64,000 nt of DNA from assembly GCA_963989385.1 (NCBI GenBank), contig OZ022502.1, positions 48,353,454 through 48,417,453 of the forward strand, written 5' to 3'. This document shows positions 10,583-21,058 of this stretch, piece after piece. The stretch's first letter is position 1; each line of letters begins with the position of its first letter. The notes beneath the pieces are model-generated. The model searched no databases. It was not told where the DNA came from and was given only the letters and a program-made list of their open reading frames with translations. The position numbers and the translations under genes were made by a program. The stretch is from Ctena decussata. Its lineage: Eukaryota > Mollusca > Bivalvia > Lucinida > Lucinidae.

Positions 10583-11364
10583 CTATAAAGCAAGGGTGGT
10601 AACTCTGTAAATCTACTCTACATAAGCAAACAGCAGCAGCATAGTAAATGATCATCAAGTCAAAGGATACTTTATTACAAATGAATATGTACAGTACAAT
10701 CCAAGTACACTGACCAAATACTGTCACAAAATGGACTTAATGGATGGCTTCCCACATAAATATGTATTTTTTATTTTTGTATCTGCCTTTACTCTTAAGA
10801 TATGGAGAAAGTCCCAAAATTTTGAAGTTTTTTTTTTTTTTTTTTTTTTTTCCATTTTAACAACTGTGTTACTGTATATACATGTGTGCATACACCCCAA
10901 CTGTTTCTGAAAAATGATTCATCCATAGTCAAACCTGGAAAAGTCCATTTGTCCAAAAACAGTATTTTTATAATGTTTATAAATCTGTTGACAAAACATA
11001 CCTGATATGCAAGTTTTGCTCTAAATGTTAATGGTTGAAAAATGAATAAACAGCTAGTGGATGACAGTATTCATATCTGTTCATATGCAATGCTGTATCT
11101 TGTGACCTGATGCTGTGATTTCACCAAAAATAAGCTTCAGAAAATAATGTTTTGGCTGACACCTGGTGTATTTTTTTCTTCATAGAAAATTATCCATTTT
11201 TCACCCCCAAAGTTTTTATTTGTCTGAAGCTATGGCAAAAATAAATCATTGACATCGCTTGAAAAGGGACCTTGAGTCATTTGCATACTGTAAATAGTCG
11301 AATCAGCCCGCACCTAAGCAGACTCTGATCAGTCTGCTTTTCACTCTTTAGATTCCCCACTGCC
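10583..11364 (-). other. Part of ARID1 intron 8, no feature beyond simple repeats
   Basis: Contains poly-T at about 10829-10851. The GATCAGTCTGC words near 11300-11340 belong to a dispersed short repeat seen also at 30000-30160 and 62950-63110. Nothing coding. Confidence 0.5.
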
Positions 11365-11483
11365 ACAGAGCTCCAGATAAGAGGGGATATCGAAGATAAT
11401 TCAAATCACAACATATTTCCGTTGAGCAATAAGAAAATTTATCTTAGACTTATCCTCAAAACCCCACCTTATCTGGATTTCTG
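11365..11483. mobile_element. AGATAAG hairpin MITE, internally deleted
   Basis: Left CAGAGCTCCAGATAAGAGGG and right CTTATCTGGATTTCTG are intact but only about 119 bp long; the central palindrome is missing. It sits inside another dispersed repeat. Confidence 0.7.
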
Positions 11484-11753
11484 TCTGAGTATTCCTTTAG
11501 CACATGCCATAAGGTACTTTTTCATGCAACACCAATCAAATCAGTTTTTAATTTGAAAAAAAAAAGTGAAACAGTCCAATATAACGAACTTTTTTATTAA
11601 ATTTTTTGTATACTAAAGTGAAAAGAGAAGTTTCAAAACAGAGATATATATGGGATTGGTATCTAATTCAGAGCTCGCGGTATATTTCAACTGGAGTTTA
11701 ATGACAATTCTGGGATAATTTCCATTCAATGTTTGCTACAGCATTATAACTAT

Positions 11754-11954
11754 CAGTGCTCCAGATAAGAAGGGGTAACAGGGATAATCTAGGGATGATT
11801 TTCTTTATTTTTCCATAAAATCATGTTGTGACCCATCATTAGAATCGTCTCGCCGAGACAGTTCTAATGAGGGGTCAAAACATATGTTTTCGTCGAGAAA
11901 TAAGAAAAATTATCTTCAAACTATCTTCAATATCACCTCTTATCTGGAGCTCTG
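11754..11954. mobile_element. AGATAAG hairpin MITE
   Basis: CAGTGCTCCAGATAAGAAGG to CTTATCTGGAGCTCTG; centre GAATCGTCTCGCCGAGACAGTTC. ACTAT at 11749-11753 and 11955-11959 is a perfect 5-bp direct repeat at the ends. Confidence 0.88.
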
Positions 11955-12133
11955 ACTATAACAAGGCAGTTTCAATGATAACACAAACATATTTTATGCT
12001 TAAATAAGAATATTATCCCAAAATTATCATCCCGAACTCTGACTAAATGTTGTTAGCCGTAGATAAAATTATTAAATTTCAATTTTCGAAAAATGACTAG
12101 AAACAGTAGAAACAAATTTAAAAGACTGTATAC

Positions 12134-12336
12134 CGTTGTCTTCCTTTTCTTTTCAACCGGTTCCTCCATCGAAACTGGTGGTCCTTGAGGTCCTTGGCCA
12201 CCAAAGTTGTTCATCATGGGTACCGGTGTCATGGTAGTTTCCATTGGTAGTGGTTGACTGTCATTGCTGTTTCCCGGCTCAGTGGAGATGCTGGTTACTG
12301 GGCTTGTTATACTCTGGGTAACATTTGTTGTCGTTT
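12134..12336 (-). CDS. ARID1: ARID1 exon 8
   Basis: 203 nt, phase 1 in, 0 out. Acceptor TTTGTTTCAG (AG at 12337-12338), donor GTATAC (GT at 12132-12133). Reads (E)TTTNVTQSITSPVTSISTEP, then PMETTMTPVPMMNNFGGQG and EEPVEKKRKTT. The basic KKRK (about residues 896-899) is a candidate monopartite nuclear localisation signal, in keeping with a nuclear chromatin protein. The linker has no fold. The GTATAC donor is weaker than its neighbours. Confidence 0.82.
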
Positions 12337-12407
12337 CTGAAACAAACAGAACAAATAACATCCTACTCATGAAATTTCTACCTCTATTTAGTTTACATGC
12401 AGATATT

Positions 12408-12817
12408 CAAAGGGTATAATCAATTCCGCCAATTTTCGCTTCCTGCAGAGACTGTCCGTCATATTTGGCTTCGGCCGAGACTGTTCCGCGAACTCTTGCT
12501 TCCTGCAGAGACTACTGTCCTCGAAAAATGGCTTCCTGCAGAGACTGTCCGCGTGATTCTGCTTCGTGCCGAGAGCCTTGGCAGGAAGCAGAATCACGTG
12601 GACAGTCTCTGCAGGAATCCATTTATCATGTACAGAAGTCTCGGCAGGAAGCCTCGGCAGGAAGCAGAATCATGCAGACAGTCTCTGCAGGAAGCCATTT
12701 TTCGAGGACAGTAGTCTCTGCAGGAAGCAAGAATTCGAGGACTGTCTCGGCGGAAGCCAAATATGATGTACAGTCTCTGCAGGAAGCGAAAATTAGGGGA
12801 ATCGATTATACCCTGTG
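12408..12817. mobile_element. Foldback transposon with CAC-type ends and 5-bp TSD, copy A
   Basis: Ends CAAAGGGTATAATC and GATTATACCCTGTG; perfect 5-bp duplication ATATT at 12403-12407 and 12818-12822. The whole 410 bp is two inverted arms built from the repeated word GCTTCCTGCAGAGACTGTC, so it can fold almost end to end. The second copy, 45747-46080, has the same ends and a different 5-bp TSD. It lies 72 bp upstream of the exon 8 acceptor. Overlapping open frames within it on both strands come from the repeats. Confidence 0.9.
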
Positions 12818-12859
12818 ATATTTGTAAGATCCAACTTTTTATACACTGAGAACCACGGA

Positions 12860-13035
12860 CCCAAACAAGGTATCTAATGATCATTCTGGCAATTTTTTTT
12901 TTATTCCACCATAAAAATCTGCGGTGACCCCTGATTAGAGACGGATCTGCCAGATGGTGGTTTTAACATGGGATCACCATGTTTTTTTATGTAGAAATAG
13001 TGTTAATTACCCCTGTTACCCTTTTTTACTTTGAG
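12860..13035. mobile_element. Degenerate AGATAAG-type hairpin MITE
   Basis: Retains CGGTGACCCCTGATTAG, an inverted TGGGATCACCATG, and GTTAATTACCCCTGTTACCC. Ends decayed. Confidence 0.55.
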
Positions 13036-13310
13036 CACTTAAAACCTTTTTTAATTTAATTTTTCCTTGCTATTTAGTAAGAAAGCTGCTTTATAGTAAA
13101 ATGTCACACCAAATGTGGAAAAAACGTTGACTCTAGCAACATTGAACAAATTAACGAATTCACAGATTGGTCTATATGCAGTCACTGTTCCAAGAGCAAG
13201 TGTTGACACCATTTTTCAAAGAGCACTTGTCATCCAGGAAAGTAAGCAGGGGGTCACAAGTTATAGCCCTTTGTTAACGTGGCAGAAGGTGTACCCAAGC
13301 ATCTAGGATA

Positions 13311-13504
13311 CAGAGCTCTAGATAAGGGGGGTATTTGATGATAATTGAGGGATAATTTTCTTTCTCATCAAAACCATATGTTTTGACCCCTCATCTGAAC
13401 CGTCTCATCGAGACGCTTCAGATGAGGGGTCATATGTTTTTATCCAGATTTAACAAAAATTATCCCTAATTATCACCAAATACTCCCTCTTATCTAGGGC
13501 TCTG
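13311..13504. mobile_element. AGATAAG hairpin MITE
   Basis: CAGAGCTCTAGATAAGGGGG to CTTATCTAGGGCTCTG, about 194 bp, centre CTCATCTGAACCGTCTCATC / inverse. It lies 107 bp from the donor of the large exon 7. Confidence 0.88.
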
Positions 13505-13611
13505 TATTCATATATTTATATTTATAGTGATCAAACTTCCGACTGATGCACTAGTAATTCGATACTCAATACCATATTGGCAGAACAATATAAGACAAAC
13601 TGTCAACTCAC

Positions 13612-14697
13612 CCACTGTGGTTGTATTAGCAGTTGTAGTTATAGGTTGCTGTTCTTCCTTCTGCGCTAATCCCCCTTGCTGCCCTGACGGATCCTGTTGC
13701 TCACTTTCAGCCGGATGTTCCGCAGTGTCTGACACATGCCGGTCACTCACTGGTCCCAAACTCGTGGAGTCGTTAGATAAAGTACTAGTGTCCGACATGT
13801 CCGGCGTAGCTGATGTAGATGATAATTTTTGTGTGGTGGGTATATTTGACATTTGTGAATTTTGTGTAGACTCCTGCACTGATGGACTTGAAACATTGCC
13901 GTGTGCAGGCATTAAATTATTACTCGTCCTATCCCCCATACTTGATGGAGGTTGCACAGAATTAGTCACTGATTTTGACTTTGATGACTTAGATCTTGGC
14001 AATAACTGTTCACCAGAATTGGGATAGTTGTTCATTTTTCCTGGCATGCCCACACCAGGAGGATGTCCCATTGCATTAGGCACAGGTGACACAGAGTTCT
14101 GCGGATGATTTGGCATATTGTTCATTGTGGAATTATAACCCATTTGATTCATATGGCCCATCTGACTCAATGGACTCATCGACTGAGGTGGGACATTAGA
14201 CTGACCCATGGTCTGAGGCGAGTACATCCTTGGAGTTGGGCTCAAGTTCATGGGTGGGCGCACTGGACTGGGTTGTGAGCGGGCAGCTGCATTAGCAGCA
14301 GCCATGGCTGCTTGGGCAGCTGCCTGGGCTCCTTTTATTGGCGTCTGACCCTGCCCCACTGGCATGGGTCCATTTGTTCCACTCCCACCACTGGGCACTG
14401 AATTCATACTGCTGGGCCCATTTACAGGCCCTGGGCTTCCAACAGTTTGTCCTGGGCCACCTTGAGAAGTTTGTCCAGGGCCCATCTGCCCTGGTCCACC
14501 GTAAGATCCATATTGATTATTCATCATATTCTGACCAGAATACATATTGTAATTAGCCCGGTTCATTCCAGGGCCTCCCATATTGTTATACATATTTCCT
14601 CCAGGGCCCTGCATAGGCCCTGGTCCATTATAAACATTTTGAGGATAGCTGCCCATTCCAGATCCTCCAGTGGGCCTAGCAGGGTAATTATTGCCTC
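13612..14697 (-). CDS. ARID1: ARID1 exon 7 (largest exon)
   Basis: 1,086 nt, phase 1 in and out, encoding about residues 472-833. Acceptor TATTTTTCAG (AG at 14698-14699), donor GTGAGT (GT at 13610-13611). Gly/Pro/Met/Asn/Gln-rich, beginning GNNYPARPTGGSGMGSYPQN. It has an Ala-rich block (AAAQAAMAAANAAARS pattern), a PPMNLSPTPRMYSP stretch, a basic Ser/Lys patch LPRSKSSKSKS, and a Ser/Thr-rich acidic end (AEHPAESEQQDPSGQQGG). This disordered region N-terminal of the ARID is typical of ARID1 and thought to support condensates and partner binding. The antisense frame at 13527-14027 is a composition shadow. Confidence 0.92.
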
Positions 14698-14732
14698 CTG
14701 AAAAATAGATACAAACGTACTGTAACAGTAAT

Positions 14733-14938
14733 CAGTGTGCCAGATTAGAGGGGGTAATAGGGATAATTTATGGATAATTTTCTATATTTCTGCATAAAAA
14801 TGTATGCTGTAACCCCTCGTTAGAACCGTCTCTTTGATTTGGTTGGTTCTAATGACGATCACAACATACGCTTACGTTGAGAAATAAGAAAGATTATCTT
14901 ACAATTATCCTCAATACCCTACATTTTCTAGAGCTCTG
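14733..14938. mobile_element. AGATAAG hairpin MITE next to exon 7 acceptor
   Basis: CAGTGTGCCAGATTAGAGGG to TCTAGAGCTCTG; centre AACCGTCTCTTTGATTTGG is degraded. It ends 35 bp upstream of the exon acceptor, so it probably covers the branch-point region of intron 6. Confidence 0.82.
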
Positions 14939-15095
14939 AATTGTGAATTTTCTTTTCGAGCAAACATTTTACAGATTCAGATAAAGAAGTATTTGTTGTT
15001 TTATGCCTAATCCGCTTAAACTTGTGGCCCATCATCTGAGCAGCTATTAAAGGCTTGCTCATTCACATTAGGGGCCAAAACCTGTTGACATGATG

Positions 15096-15180
15096 CAGTG
15101 CTACAGATAAGAAGGGATAACATATAATTTAGGAATAATTTTCCTTATTTTACCAGACAAACATATATTGAGACCCCTCT
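15096..15180. mobile_element. AGATAAG MITE, left arm only
   Basis: CAGTGCTACAGATAAGAAGG ... ATATTGAGACCCCTC, followed directly by the next element; the right arm is lost. Confidence 0.65.
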
Positions 15181-15195
15181 TTTATGCAGAAGACC

Positions 15196-15385
15196 CCAGA
15201 TAAGAAGGGGTAACAGGGATAATGCAGAGATAATTTTTCTTATTTCACAATGAAAACATATGTTGTGACCCCTCCTTAGAACCGTCTCGGGCGAGACGGT
15301 TCTAAGGAGGGGTCACAACATATGTTTTCATTGTGAAATAAGAAAAATTATCTCTGCATTATCCCTGTTACCCCTTCTTATCTGG
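15196..15385. mobile_element. AGATAAG MITE: perfect 190-bp palindrome
   Basis: Arms 15196-15289 and 15292-15385 are exact reverse complements (94 bp each) around a 2-nt loop GG. Internal words: AGATAAGAAGGGGTAACAGG, TATGTTGTGACCCCTCC, GAACCGTCTCG. All other copies in the window have diverged arms, so this is the youngest or a recently homogenised copy. Confidence 0.93.
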
Positions 15386-15777
15386 ATCTCTGATGATGTC
15401 AAGTTGCTGCTCTGGAATAAGCTTTTTGTTTTCACTTTTATTTGTGTCAAAGTCATTTTATGTTATGTCTGTCTGTCACAATACATTATGTACTATGCAT
15501 GGTCATATTTATGCTTTTCCAAGTTTTTGACAAGTTTTTCAATGGAATTATACTACAAAATGTAAGATTAGTGATCATCATATGTTTGTTCCATTGCATA
15601 ACAGTTGGCGGTAACCCTCAGGAGGTTTTAACACTCTGCTGATGTTCCATATTCAAACAACTTCCTCGGGACCTGACAACTGAGAATGCAGGAAGAACCA
15701 TGTATTATCCCTATCTTCTAGTTTGTGTGTTTCATCAAGCTGTTGTTCAGATTTACAACACAGTAACAAGTACTTAC

Positions 15778-15906
15778 CTGGCTGTTGTGAATACTGAGAG
15801 TTAAAGTGGGAAAACTGCCCAGAGCCCATGCCCGGCATCTTCTGGCCAGGGCTGTAGCCCATCTGATTGGGCCCCATTGGAGGGGGCATCATCTGTTGGT
15901 TGTAAC
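15778..15906 (-). CDS. ARID1: ARID1 exon 6
   Basis: 129 nt, phase 1 in and out. Acceptor TGTGTTGTAG (AG at 15907-15908), donor GTAAGT (GT at 15776-15777). Reads YNQQMMPPPMGPNQMGYSPG, QKMPGMGSGQFSHFNSQ, YSQQP, then a split Gly. The Met/Pro/Gln composition matches ARID1 N-terminal halves. Confidence 0.88.
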
Positions 15907-16584
15907 CTACAACACAGTATGTTGGTAATTAATGAGATTGCAATGAATCTGAAACATACAAGTTGAAATTGAAACATACAAGTTGATTGGTGTCATGTGA
16001 AAAGGTACAAGTGCAAACTGGAGAAACTCAGATCCACCTGCGCATCTGCACAGTCTGGTCAGTCCTTCTGTTCACTCATATAATTTATGAGCTTGGCAAC
16101 TAGTCAGTTTGTGCAAATGTACTGGCCAATTTGAGGATCCACTATATGCAAATGCTGCAAATCAAGTTGAGAGCTCTAGGTCACAACAATATCTCATAAT
16201 TCCATGATAATTTTTATCTCCATCAAAATATGTTGCGGCCCTGAATTAGAATTACTGAGACAATTCTAACAAGTCTAAAGAGGGCCGCAACATCATAGAA
16301 GTAATTTGAGTCGATGTTGTTACAAGAGCAAAATCTGGGTCTGCATTCCTTGCGAAAAACCTAACCTCTCATCTGCAGCCAGTTTAAAACATTTTGCACA
16401 AATTGGGCTGGCTGTTTTTCAGTATCTAAGATTACTAGAGCAAATGAGTAGGAGCTTAAACCTATCCCCTGCCATCGCCTAATAAAGTCAAATTAATAAA
16501 TGAAAAGGAAGACTGATGAATGGACAAATGGATAGAAAGATGAAAGCTTTATATTCCATAACATACTTCATACAATGGGAGTAT

Positions 16585-16798
16585 CACACCGGGTAGGTGG
16601 CAATCGAAAAGGCTCTTAATCGATTAACGAGGATCAAAAACTGTTTGAAACAGCATTTTCGACTGCAAATTGCCAACAATTTGCGACTGCAAATTGCCAA
16701 CAATTTGCCAACAATTTGCAATCAAAAATGCTGTTTCTGACGGTTTTTGATCCACGTTCATCTGCACGAGCGTATCCGATTGCCGCCTACCCAGTGTG
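16585..16798. mobile_element. MITE with CAC ends and 5-bp TSD
   Basis: TIRs CACACCGGGTAGGTGGCAAT and (reverse) CACACTGGGTAGGCGGCAAT agree at about 20 of 22 positions. AGTAT at 16580-16584 and 16799-16803 is a perfect 5-bp duplication. The centre has repeated CAATTTGC/GCAAATTG words and CAGCATTTT/AAAATGCTG in inverted order. It ends 33 bp downstream of the exon 5 donor end. 214 bp, non-coding. Confidence 0.92.
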
Positions 16799-16831
16799 AG
16801 TATAGTAACTCAAAATTTTCAATACACCTAC

Positions 16832-16921
16832 CTGGCGCTGGCATTGCTGACTGACTCATGTGTGAACTATTTTGGCCATCAGTCTGTTGAGAAGGTGGGC
16901 GAGGAGGCATAGGACTGCTCC
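16832..16921 (-). CDS. ARID1: ARID1 exon 5
   Basis: 90 nt, phase 1 in and out. Acceptor GTTTTCAG (AG at 16922-16923), donor GTAGGT (GT at 16830-16831). Reads (G)SSPMPPRPPSQQTDGQN then SSHMSQSAMPAP. The (M)PPRPPS motif is conserved in vertebrate ARID1A (NQMPPRPPSGQ), supporting both the exon and its frame. Confidence 0.88.
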
Positions 16922-16963
16922 CTGAAAACAAAGTTAATTTTCACATCACAAGACAGTTAATCG

Positions 16964-17046
16964 ACCCTCCAGATAAGATGGGGTTTTGAGAAATTTTCAC
17001 ATTTGTCAAAAACAAAAACACACATTGTGACCCCTCATTAGAAGAA
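16964..17046. mobile_element. AGATAAG MITE, left arm only
   Basis: CCTCCAGATAAGATGGGGTT ... ATTGTGACCCCTCATTAGAA then unrelated sequence. 41 bp upstream of the exon 5 acceptor. Confidence 0.6.
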
Positions 17047-17049
17047 TCT

Positions 17050-19055
17050 AGTATCTGGCATGATACTCCATACTGGATACAGAAATTGATGTTTCCATTT
17101 CCTAATCATATTGTACTTGCAATTGATATTTCTGAGCCATGCCCAGAATGTAACTTAAAGGTTACCTGACAGTGTGTAACTGGTCAATGCAACAAGCAAA
17201 CAACTTTGCATGTGACATAGTCCCACAAATAAAATCACACGTTCTGAATGTACCATAATAAGTCTGTGAGTTTACCCTACAGCTAATGAAAGGATGCAGA
17301 CCTGCTCAAAGTTGGTGTGGCTGTTGGAAAGGTGTGAATTGTACTTGCAGCCTTCTCGGACTTGACTCCCCATGTTTTCTTTTTCTCTTTTGTTTTGTTC
17401 TGTTTTAAATATAGTTTCATGGTTTGTGTTTAATTATTCATTTTTGTATAATTTTTTTCTTCTCTAAAATGGAACTCATTGCCTGATACTTCAAACTGGA
17501 TCTCTTTGATACAACTAAACTGACTTAACAGGCTACAGACATAATGGCCACTTAGTCAATAATAATTTAAGAACTAATTAGAAGACATAAATAAAAACAA
17601 TCATTAGACCAGGTAAACAATATATTTACCTATTTGACCTTACCTGCAATATTTCAAGTGTGTCTGCAGATCATATATCAATGTCAGTTAACCTTGAAAA
17701 GCTTATCTACATACCCTAATTACCTTAAACATTTGGACATTTTTCTTTAATTTTATACAATTACTTTCATGTTAAAATTTACATAAAGTTTTTAATTTCT
17801 GGCAAAGTGACAAAAATGTTGAGGGGGTGGCAAACTGTACAAACCCTGATCAGACTGCTGAAAAGCGGTCTGATCAGGGTCTGCGCTGTTTTGCTAATGA
17901 ATTCTAAAGCACTCCAGTCTTAATACTTAGGTCCTTAAAGTACATAAACTTAGCAGAGCAATAAATCTCTTTCACACATTCCCACAGGTGTCAGTGACAC
18001 ACTGACCTCAGGAGCAGCCAATTAAGGTTAGTTATAATTAGATCATCAAGATTCCAGGCCAGGTAAATATAGAAAGTCTGGATTTTCCAGTCAGACTTAT
18101 TTATATCCTGAGGCTGCACACAATTGTGCCAGATGTTTTAATGAAGGAGATTTTATCTCCTTTCATGTGGAGAGACTTATGTAACAGGATAAAAAGAACA
18201 AATGTAAACATAATCACTGGGAGAACTATTTCTACTTGACCTTTGGCCTCACACTTCAAGGCGGATGATCACAATCAAAAGATCCAATGGAGTATCACAA
18301 TAGATGGGATTTCCCACTTTTTCATAATAAACCACATGCCATACATATTCTCCAGGGATTAAAGATGATCACATATAAAAGGCAATAAACCAGCTGTTAA
18401 TGGCTTTCATTATCAGAAGAAGAAATCAATAATGCACCTAAACACTAGGACAGAAATTGCCTAAGCAAACCATGTGGACCCAGATCAGACTGCTCCTAAG
18501 TAGCAGTCTGATCAGGGTCTACACAGTTTCCATTCCGCCAGCATATTTTGACAAACTGCCAGATAGTAAAAACGACCTCTTCAAATTTAGGACAGTAACA
18601 TCAATCAACTAAAAAGTCACAATACTTACAGTAATAATTATGCTACTGCAGGCAAGAAGACTCTATTTTCAGACACACTTATTAGGCCATTATACTTGGT
18701 GACATCTTTAATGAGGTGAATATATATGACAGTTTGTCAATATTTTGATGCTGCAACCAAAACAGGTTACTAGGATCCAGTCCAAGAATATTCCAAGTAA
18801 AGCCTTAAAAACCTGCGAAAAAATCTAATGTACACTGACCAAACATTGTCAAAGCCTAACATGAAACTGTTGCTTTTAGATCTAAGAGGATGTTGCTCTC
18901 TATATTATTGATATTAAAAGAATGCTGCTCGAGCTTGAGCTCAGGACTGTTCCCACCAATGACCCAAGCAATGCTTAGTAAGTATGAAACTGTCTATCAG
19001 CTCTACTACAGCAACCTTGGAGATTTTGATTCATATTAAAACAATGATACTATCC
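17050..19055 (-). other. Intron 4 part: dispersed repeats, no gene
   Basis: 17140-17330 resembles 37090-37290 (CCACAATAAGTCTGTGA words), a dispersed repeat. Hairpins CCTGATCAGACTGCT..GCGGTCTGATCAGGG (about 17845-17880) and CAGATCAGACTGCTCC..GCAGTCTGATCAGGG (about 18480-18518) are two copies of one small inverted repeat. The rest is unrecognised. Confidence 0.55.
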
Positions 19056-19258
19056 CAGAGCTCTAGATAAGAGGGCGTATTTGATGATAATTAAGGATAA
19101 TTTTTTTTATTTCTCATCGAAACCATATGTTGTGACCCCTCATCTGAACCGTCTCATCGAGACGGTTCAGATGAGGGGTCACAACATATGTTTTTAAGGG
19201 GAATTAACAAAAATTATCCCTAATTATCACCAAATACTCCCTCTTATCTAGAGCTCTG
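19056..19258. mobile_element. AGATAAG hairpin MITE, well preserved
   Basis: CAGAGCTCTAGATAAGAGGG to CTTATCTAGAGCTCTG, 203 bp, centre CTCATCTGAACCGTCTC-AT-CGAGACGGTTCAGATGAGG in two halves. Only scattered mismatches between arms. Confidence 0.9.
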
Positions 19259-19269
19259 TTCACAACACT

Positions 19270-20240
19270 AACTTTGCATCTGATTCAGAAACAAATGACA
19301 CCACCAACCCAATTTACAGCAACAGAACCATAAATCATTGATTCAGGAACTATACAATCAGGCTGTTTTGTTAACTATAAAACAATCAGGCAGTCTTTCA
19401 GCATTAAACTACACTTTGATTCATAAACTTTCGAACCATCAAGTAACTAGCTTGGCTTTAAATCATATACTATGGGACTAAGTCAGCCTCCTATACAGCA
19501 CTGACCTTTTTGACTTTGATTCACAAACTTGAAACTTAGTTAACTATCAACCTGGCTTCACCTTGATTCATACACTACAAAACTATTAACCCCCTTACAG
19601 CACCAACCTTCACTTTGATTTATCAACTAGGAAACTACACAACCTGCTTTTAATACCTCACCAACCTTGACTTTCATTCATAAACTATGAATCTACCAAC
19701 CTGCTTCACAGCACCAACCTTGACTTTGATACATAAACTAGGGAACTAACAGCCTCCTTTGCAACACCAACCTTGATTTTGATTCATTAACTGTAAAAAT
19801 TTATCAACCTGTTTTATTACAGCACCAACCTTGATTTTGATTAATGAACTACCGTAAGAAACTATCAACATGCTTTACAGCATTAACATTGATTTTGATT
19901 CACAAACGTTGAAAATTTATCAACCTGCTTTACAAGCGCTATTTTGATTCACAAACGTTGAAAATTTATCAACCTGCTTTACAAGCGCTGAACTGGAGTT
20001 TGATTTACAAACAGATACTATCAACCTGCTTTACAGCACCAACCTTGATTTTGATTCATGAACAAAGAAACTTTGATTCATGAACTAAAATAATTATCAA
20101 CCTGTATTACAGCACCAACCTTGATTTTGATTCATGAACTAAGAAACTATCAACCTGCCTTCCAGCACAAATCTTTGTTTTGAGTCACAAATTGATATTA
20201 TCAACCAGCTTTACATGTACAGCACCAACCTTTCATCACT
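19270..20240. repeat. Intronic minisatellite, unit about 60-65 bp
   Basis: Roughly 14-16 diverged units with the pattern ACAGCACCAACCTTGATTTT, GATTCATGAACTA.GAAACTA, TCAACCTGCTTT. Units vary in length and some are truncated (for example 19890-19990, where GTTGAAAATTTATCAACCTG is duplicated). Contained wholly in intron 4. Confidence 0.85.
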
Positions 20241-20563
20241 GTATTTAGTTGCATTCAACCAATGACGGTAACGCCACAAGAAAATACGCATGGTTTGCAC
20301 TCATCCTGTTCCAAAATAATTTCAGCTGTACCAAACCTTTTTTTTTTTTATTTTGCAGACTTAAATTTTGGCGTCTGCTTTTTTGCACTTTAAGTTCACC
20401 TGGTTAACTATGCTTCCAAGGCTGTTAAGAAACGCAAAAGTCATAATTCCAAAACTACTATGTCATAGTGGCTAAACAAATTTGTTTAGCCACAAAGACC
20501 AGGTCATTTGTGAACTTGGACTCTTTATCGTTTGGTAACAGCCCTTTTTTGTTTGGTAATATA

Positions 20564-20735
20564 CAGTCAACCCTCTTTACAACGGCACTCATTACAAAGA
20601 AAATTCTTTTTAACGTCATTTTGATTTGCACGGAATGTCTAAATCGTTCTAAATATGCATTCTTTACAACAGCAAATTCAATTTAACGTCAAAATTTTGG
20701 GGAACAAATGCTGTCGTTGTAAAGAGGGTCCACTG
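20564..20735. mobile_element. Mariner-like MITE, ACCCTCTTTACAACG family copy 1
   Basis: TIRs CAGTCAACCCTCTTTACAAC and the complement of GTTGTAAAGAGGGTCCACTG, with TA flanks (20562-20563, 20736-20737). 172 bp. The second copy at 35694-35867 is inverted relative to this one. Confidence 0.85.
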
Positions 20736-20764
20736 TACCTTGTATATACATAGTTAACCAGGGG

Positions 20765-20938
20765 TGTTAACTCTTAATGCGCAAAAAAGCAGAAGACAAA
20801 ATTTACGTCTGCAGAATTTCAATGTCCCGTCCAAGCGATGGGTATTGAGAATTTGAACAATGTCGATTCAGATGAGCTTCTGGATCTACACTGTTTGCCA
20901 ATTCAACTATTTTAATTTTTGGCACTTTAAGGGTTAAG
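20765..20938. mobile_element. Inverted-repeat element ending 14 bp from a splice donor
   Basis: Ends GTTAACTCTTAATGCGC and GGCACTTTAAGGGTTAA, centre with GCAGAAGACAAAATTTACGT and TCTGGATCTACACTGTTTGC. Related copies lie at 27198-27378 and 30965-31171. The exon 4 donor GT is at 20951-20952. Confidence 0.7.
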
Positions 20939-20952
20939 GGTTACTGTCTTAC

Positions 20953-21058
20953 CCGACACAGAAGCGGGGGTGGTTGATCTTGAGCTAACTGAGCCTGGTG
21001 AGGGTTCCGGTCGTAACGATGAATTTACTTCCAATTTGGCTTCATCTGTGGAATTTTC
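20953..21058 (-). CDS. ARID1: ARID1 exon 4
   Basis: 106 nt, phase 0 in, 1 out. Acceptor TTTATTTTCAG (AG at 21059-21060), donor GTAAGA (GT at 20951-20952). Reads ENSTDEAKLEVNSSLRPEP then SPGSVSSRSTTPASVS and a split Gly. The PSPGSVSSRS-T-PASV string is like the [20 protein letters not shown] part of human ARID1A. Ser/Pro-rich, probably phosphorylated. Confidence 0.87.

Noticed and set aside
12397..12884. Several overlapping open frames of 66-117 codons on both strands
   Set aside because: They lie in the foldback transposon and reflect its repeated GCTTCCTGCAGAGACTG word.
13527..14027. 166-codon open frame on the plus strand
   Set aside because: It is the complement of ARID1 exon 7; Cys/Ser-rich composition is a shadow of the real frame and it has no splice or start support.
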